Source: Pyxicephalus adspersus (lineage: Eukaryota > Chordata > Amphibia > Anura > Pyxicephalidae). Taken from it: DNA of 64,000 nt. The stretch covers positions 112,322,141 to 112,386,140 of the forward strand of contig NC_092859.1 in NCBI RefSeq assembly GCF_032062135.1, written 5' to 3'. Position 1 is the stretch's first letter. Every line of letters starts with the position of its first letter. The notes under the pieces were generated by a model. The model did not search any database. It saw nothing but the letters and a program-made list of their open reading frames with translations, and was not told where the DNA came from. Positions 62,991-64,000 of this stretch are shown piece after piece. The translations under genes and the position numbers were made by a program.

Positions 62991-64000
62991 GGTTTAAAGT
63001 GCTTTTACTGGATGCAGGTTGACTTTAGGCATATTTTCAGTGTAATGCTAACTGTTGAAGGTTATTTTTTATGTGGAAAACACAAGGATTTGAAATTCAT
63101 ACTGACACCATGAAATTGGAAATAAAGTTAGTATGGAAAATTCTGTCAGGTATGTATTTTTATAAAAGGAGAAACTTTATATGTTTCCACTGTCATAGAT
63201 GCTTCTACCTACCGTCTGCTTTTTTTTGTGTCCACTAAACCACACATGCAAGTCAGTGCCCAGTATTGGCCAATGGTAAATGTAGCCAACAGTAGGCCCC
63301 TATGGCTATGGGGCCCCTTGTCAGCTAAGGAGGTCCTTCATGGAGTGGCACACTTTGAACCACCTTATGTCTGCCCATGGTCTTGGCACATTTCTGTGCT
63401 GGAACATTGGACCTGATTTAGTAAAGCTCTCCAAAGATGGGGGGGATAAACTTTCATCAGTGAAACTGGATGATTCAGTAATCCTGAAATGGATTACTTC
63501 AAAGCCATTTGCTTTTTGTTAGCAAATGTTTTAAATCCTTGACCAGATCCATTCCAGACTTGCTGGAACACCCAGCTTCACTGATGAAAGTATATCCTCT
63601 CGTTCCTTGCAGAATTGTAATGAATCAGGACCAATGTAACTAATGCAAAGGGGTTAAATGTAATCAGGCCCAATGTAACTAATGCAAAAAGAAAAAAGCA
63701 CTTACTTTGCTAGGTAAATCAGTAATAATGTGCTATGTATACTTTCAATATATGGCAAAAAGTTTTCCAAAGTGTTTTTTTATTTTGGTGGTCTAGTTCC
63801 AATTTGATAACTAATAACAATTGCATTTTTATGCTTTGAAGATATAATAAAGACATTTCTTAGGTGGCAAATATTGTATATCAGGCTTTGGACCCAATAG
63901 ATAATTATCTGGCTACTTTAATAACCATTAGCAGACAATAATGCCATGGATCTGCTGTCTATAGAAATATAATGGAGGCACACATGTATCTATATTTCCC
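62991..64000. other. Intergenic, end of window
   Basis: No gene recognised; the short open frames look random. 63615-63690 contains a short direct repeat (ccaatgtaactaatgcaaa twice). Confidence 0.5.

Noticed and set aside
25616..64000. Expected downstream neighbours of NET1 (such as calmodulin-like or ASB13 genes)
   Set aside because: I looked for EF-hand or ankyrin-like translations and saw none. These genes are presumably beyond the window.

Overview
This is vertebrate nuclear DNA, most likely from a frog (anuran). It has spliced genes with GT-AG introns, long AT-rich introns, no operons, and many dispersed repeats of amphibian type: V-SINE-like tRNA-derived SINEs, hAT-, Harbinger- and TTAA-type MITEs, a Tc1 transposase relic and L1-clade LINE fragments. 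The species assignment is inference. One assembly gap (760 N) lies at 14477-15236. Two real protein-coding genes were found, both on the + strand and both in the first 26 kb. They match the TUBAL3-NET1 neighbour pair that I recall from human chromosome 10p. Regions 1-4.9 kb: an alpha-tubulin gene (TUBAL3-like). Exons 2-4 are visible; the usual first exon, which carries only the ATG, is not seen. The C-terminus is a 58-residue non-acidic tail in place of the normal Glu-rich tail. Regions 4.9-25.6 kb: NET1, a RhoA guanine-nucleotide exchange factor with DH and PH domains. All coding exons are present, with every splice phase consistent. There are two alternative first exons. A promoter immediately downstream of the tubulin gene gives a 600-residue form with basic N-terminal clusters, likely nuclear. 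An internal TATA-box promoter near 18.3 kb gives a 539-residue form (NET1A type). The 3' UTR ends at a poly(A) signal at 25594. The NET1 introns carry repeats, including two copies of an unclassified ~210-bp sequence, one on the near side and one on the far side of the gap. Region 25.6-64 kb: an intergenic desert. I found no conserved gene in it, only degenerate LINE, Tc1, SINE and MITE copies, simple repeats, a perfect 31-bp inverted repeat, and one well-formed but unassigned exon-like segment near 61.9 kb. The two genes are not known to act in one pathway. Both concern the cytoskeleton (microtubule subunit; actin control through RhoA), but their adjacency is best read as conserved synteny.
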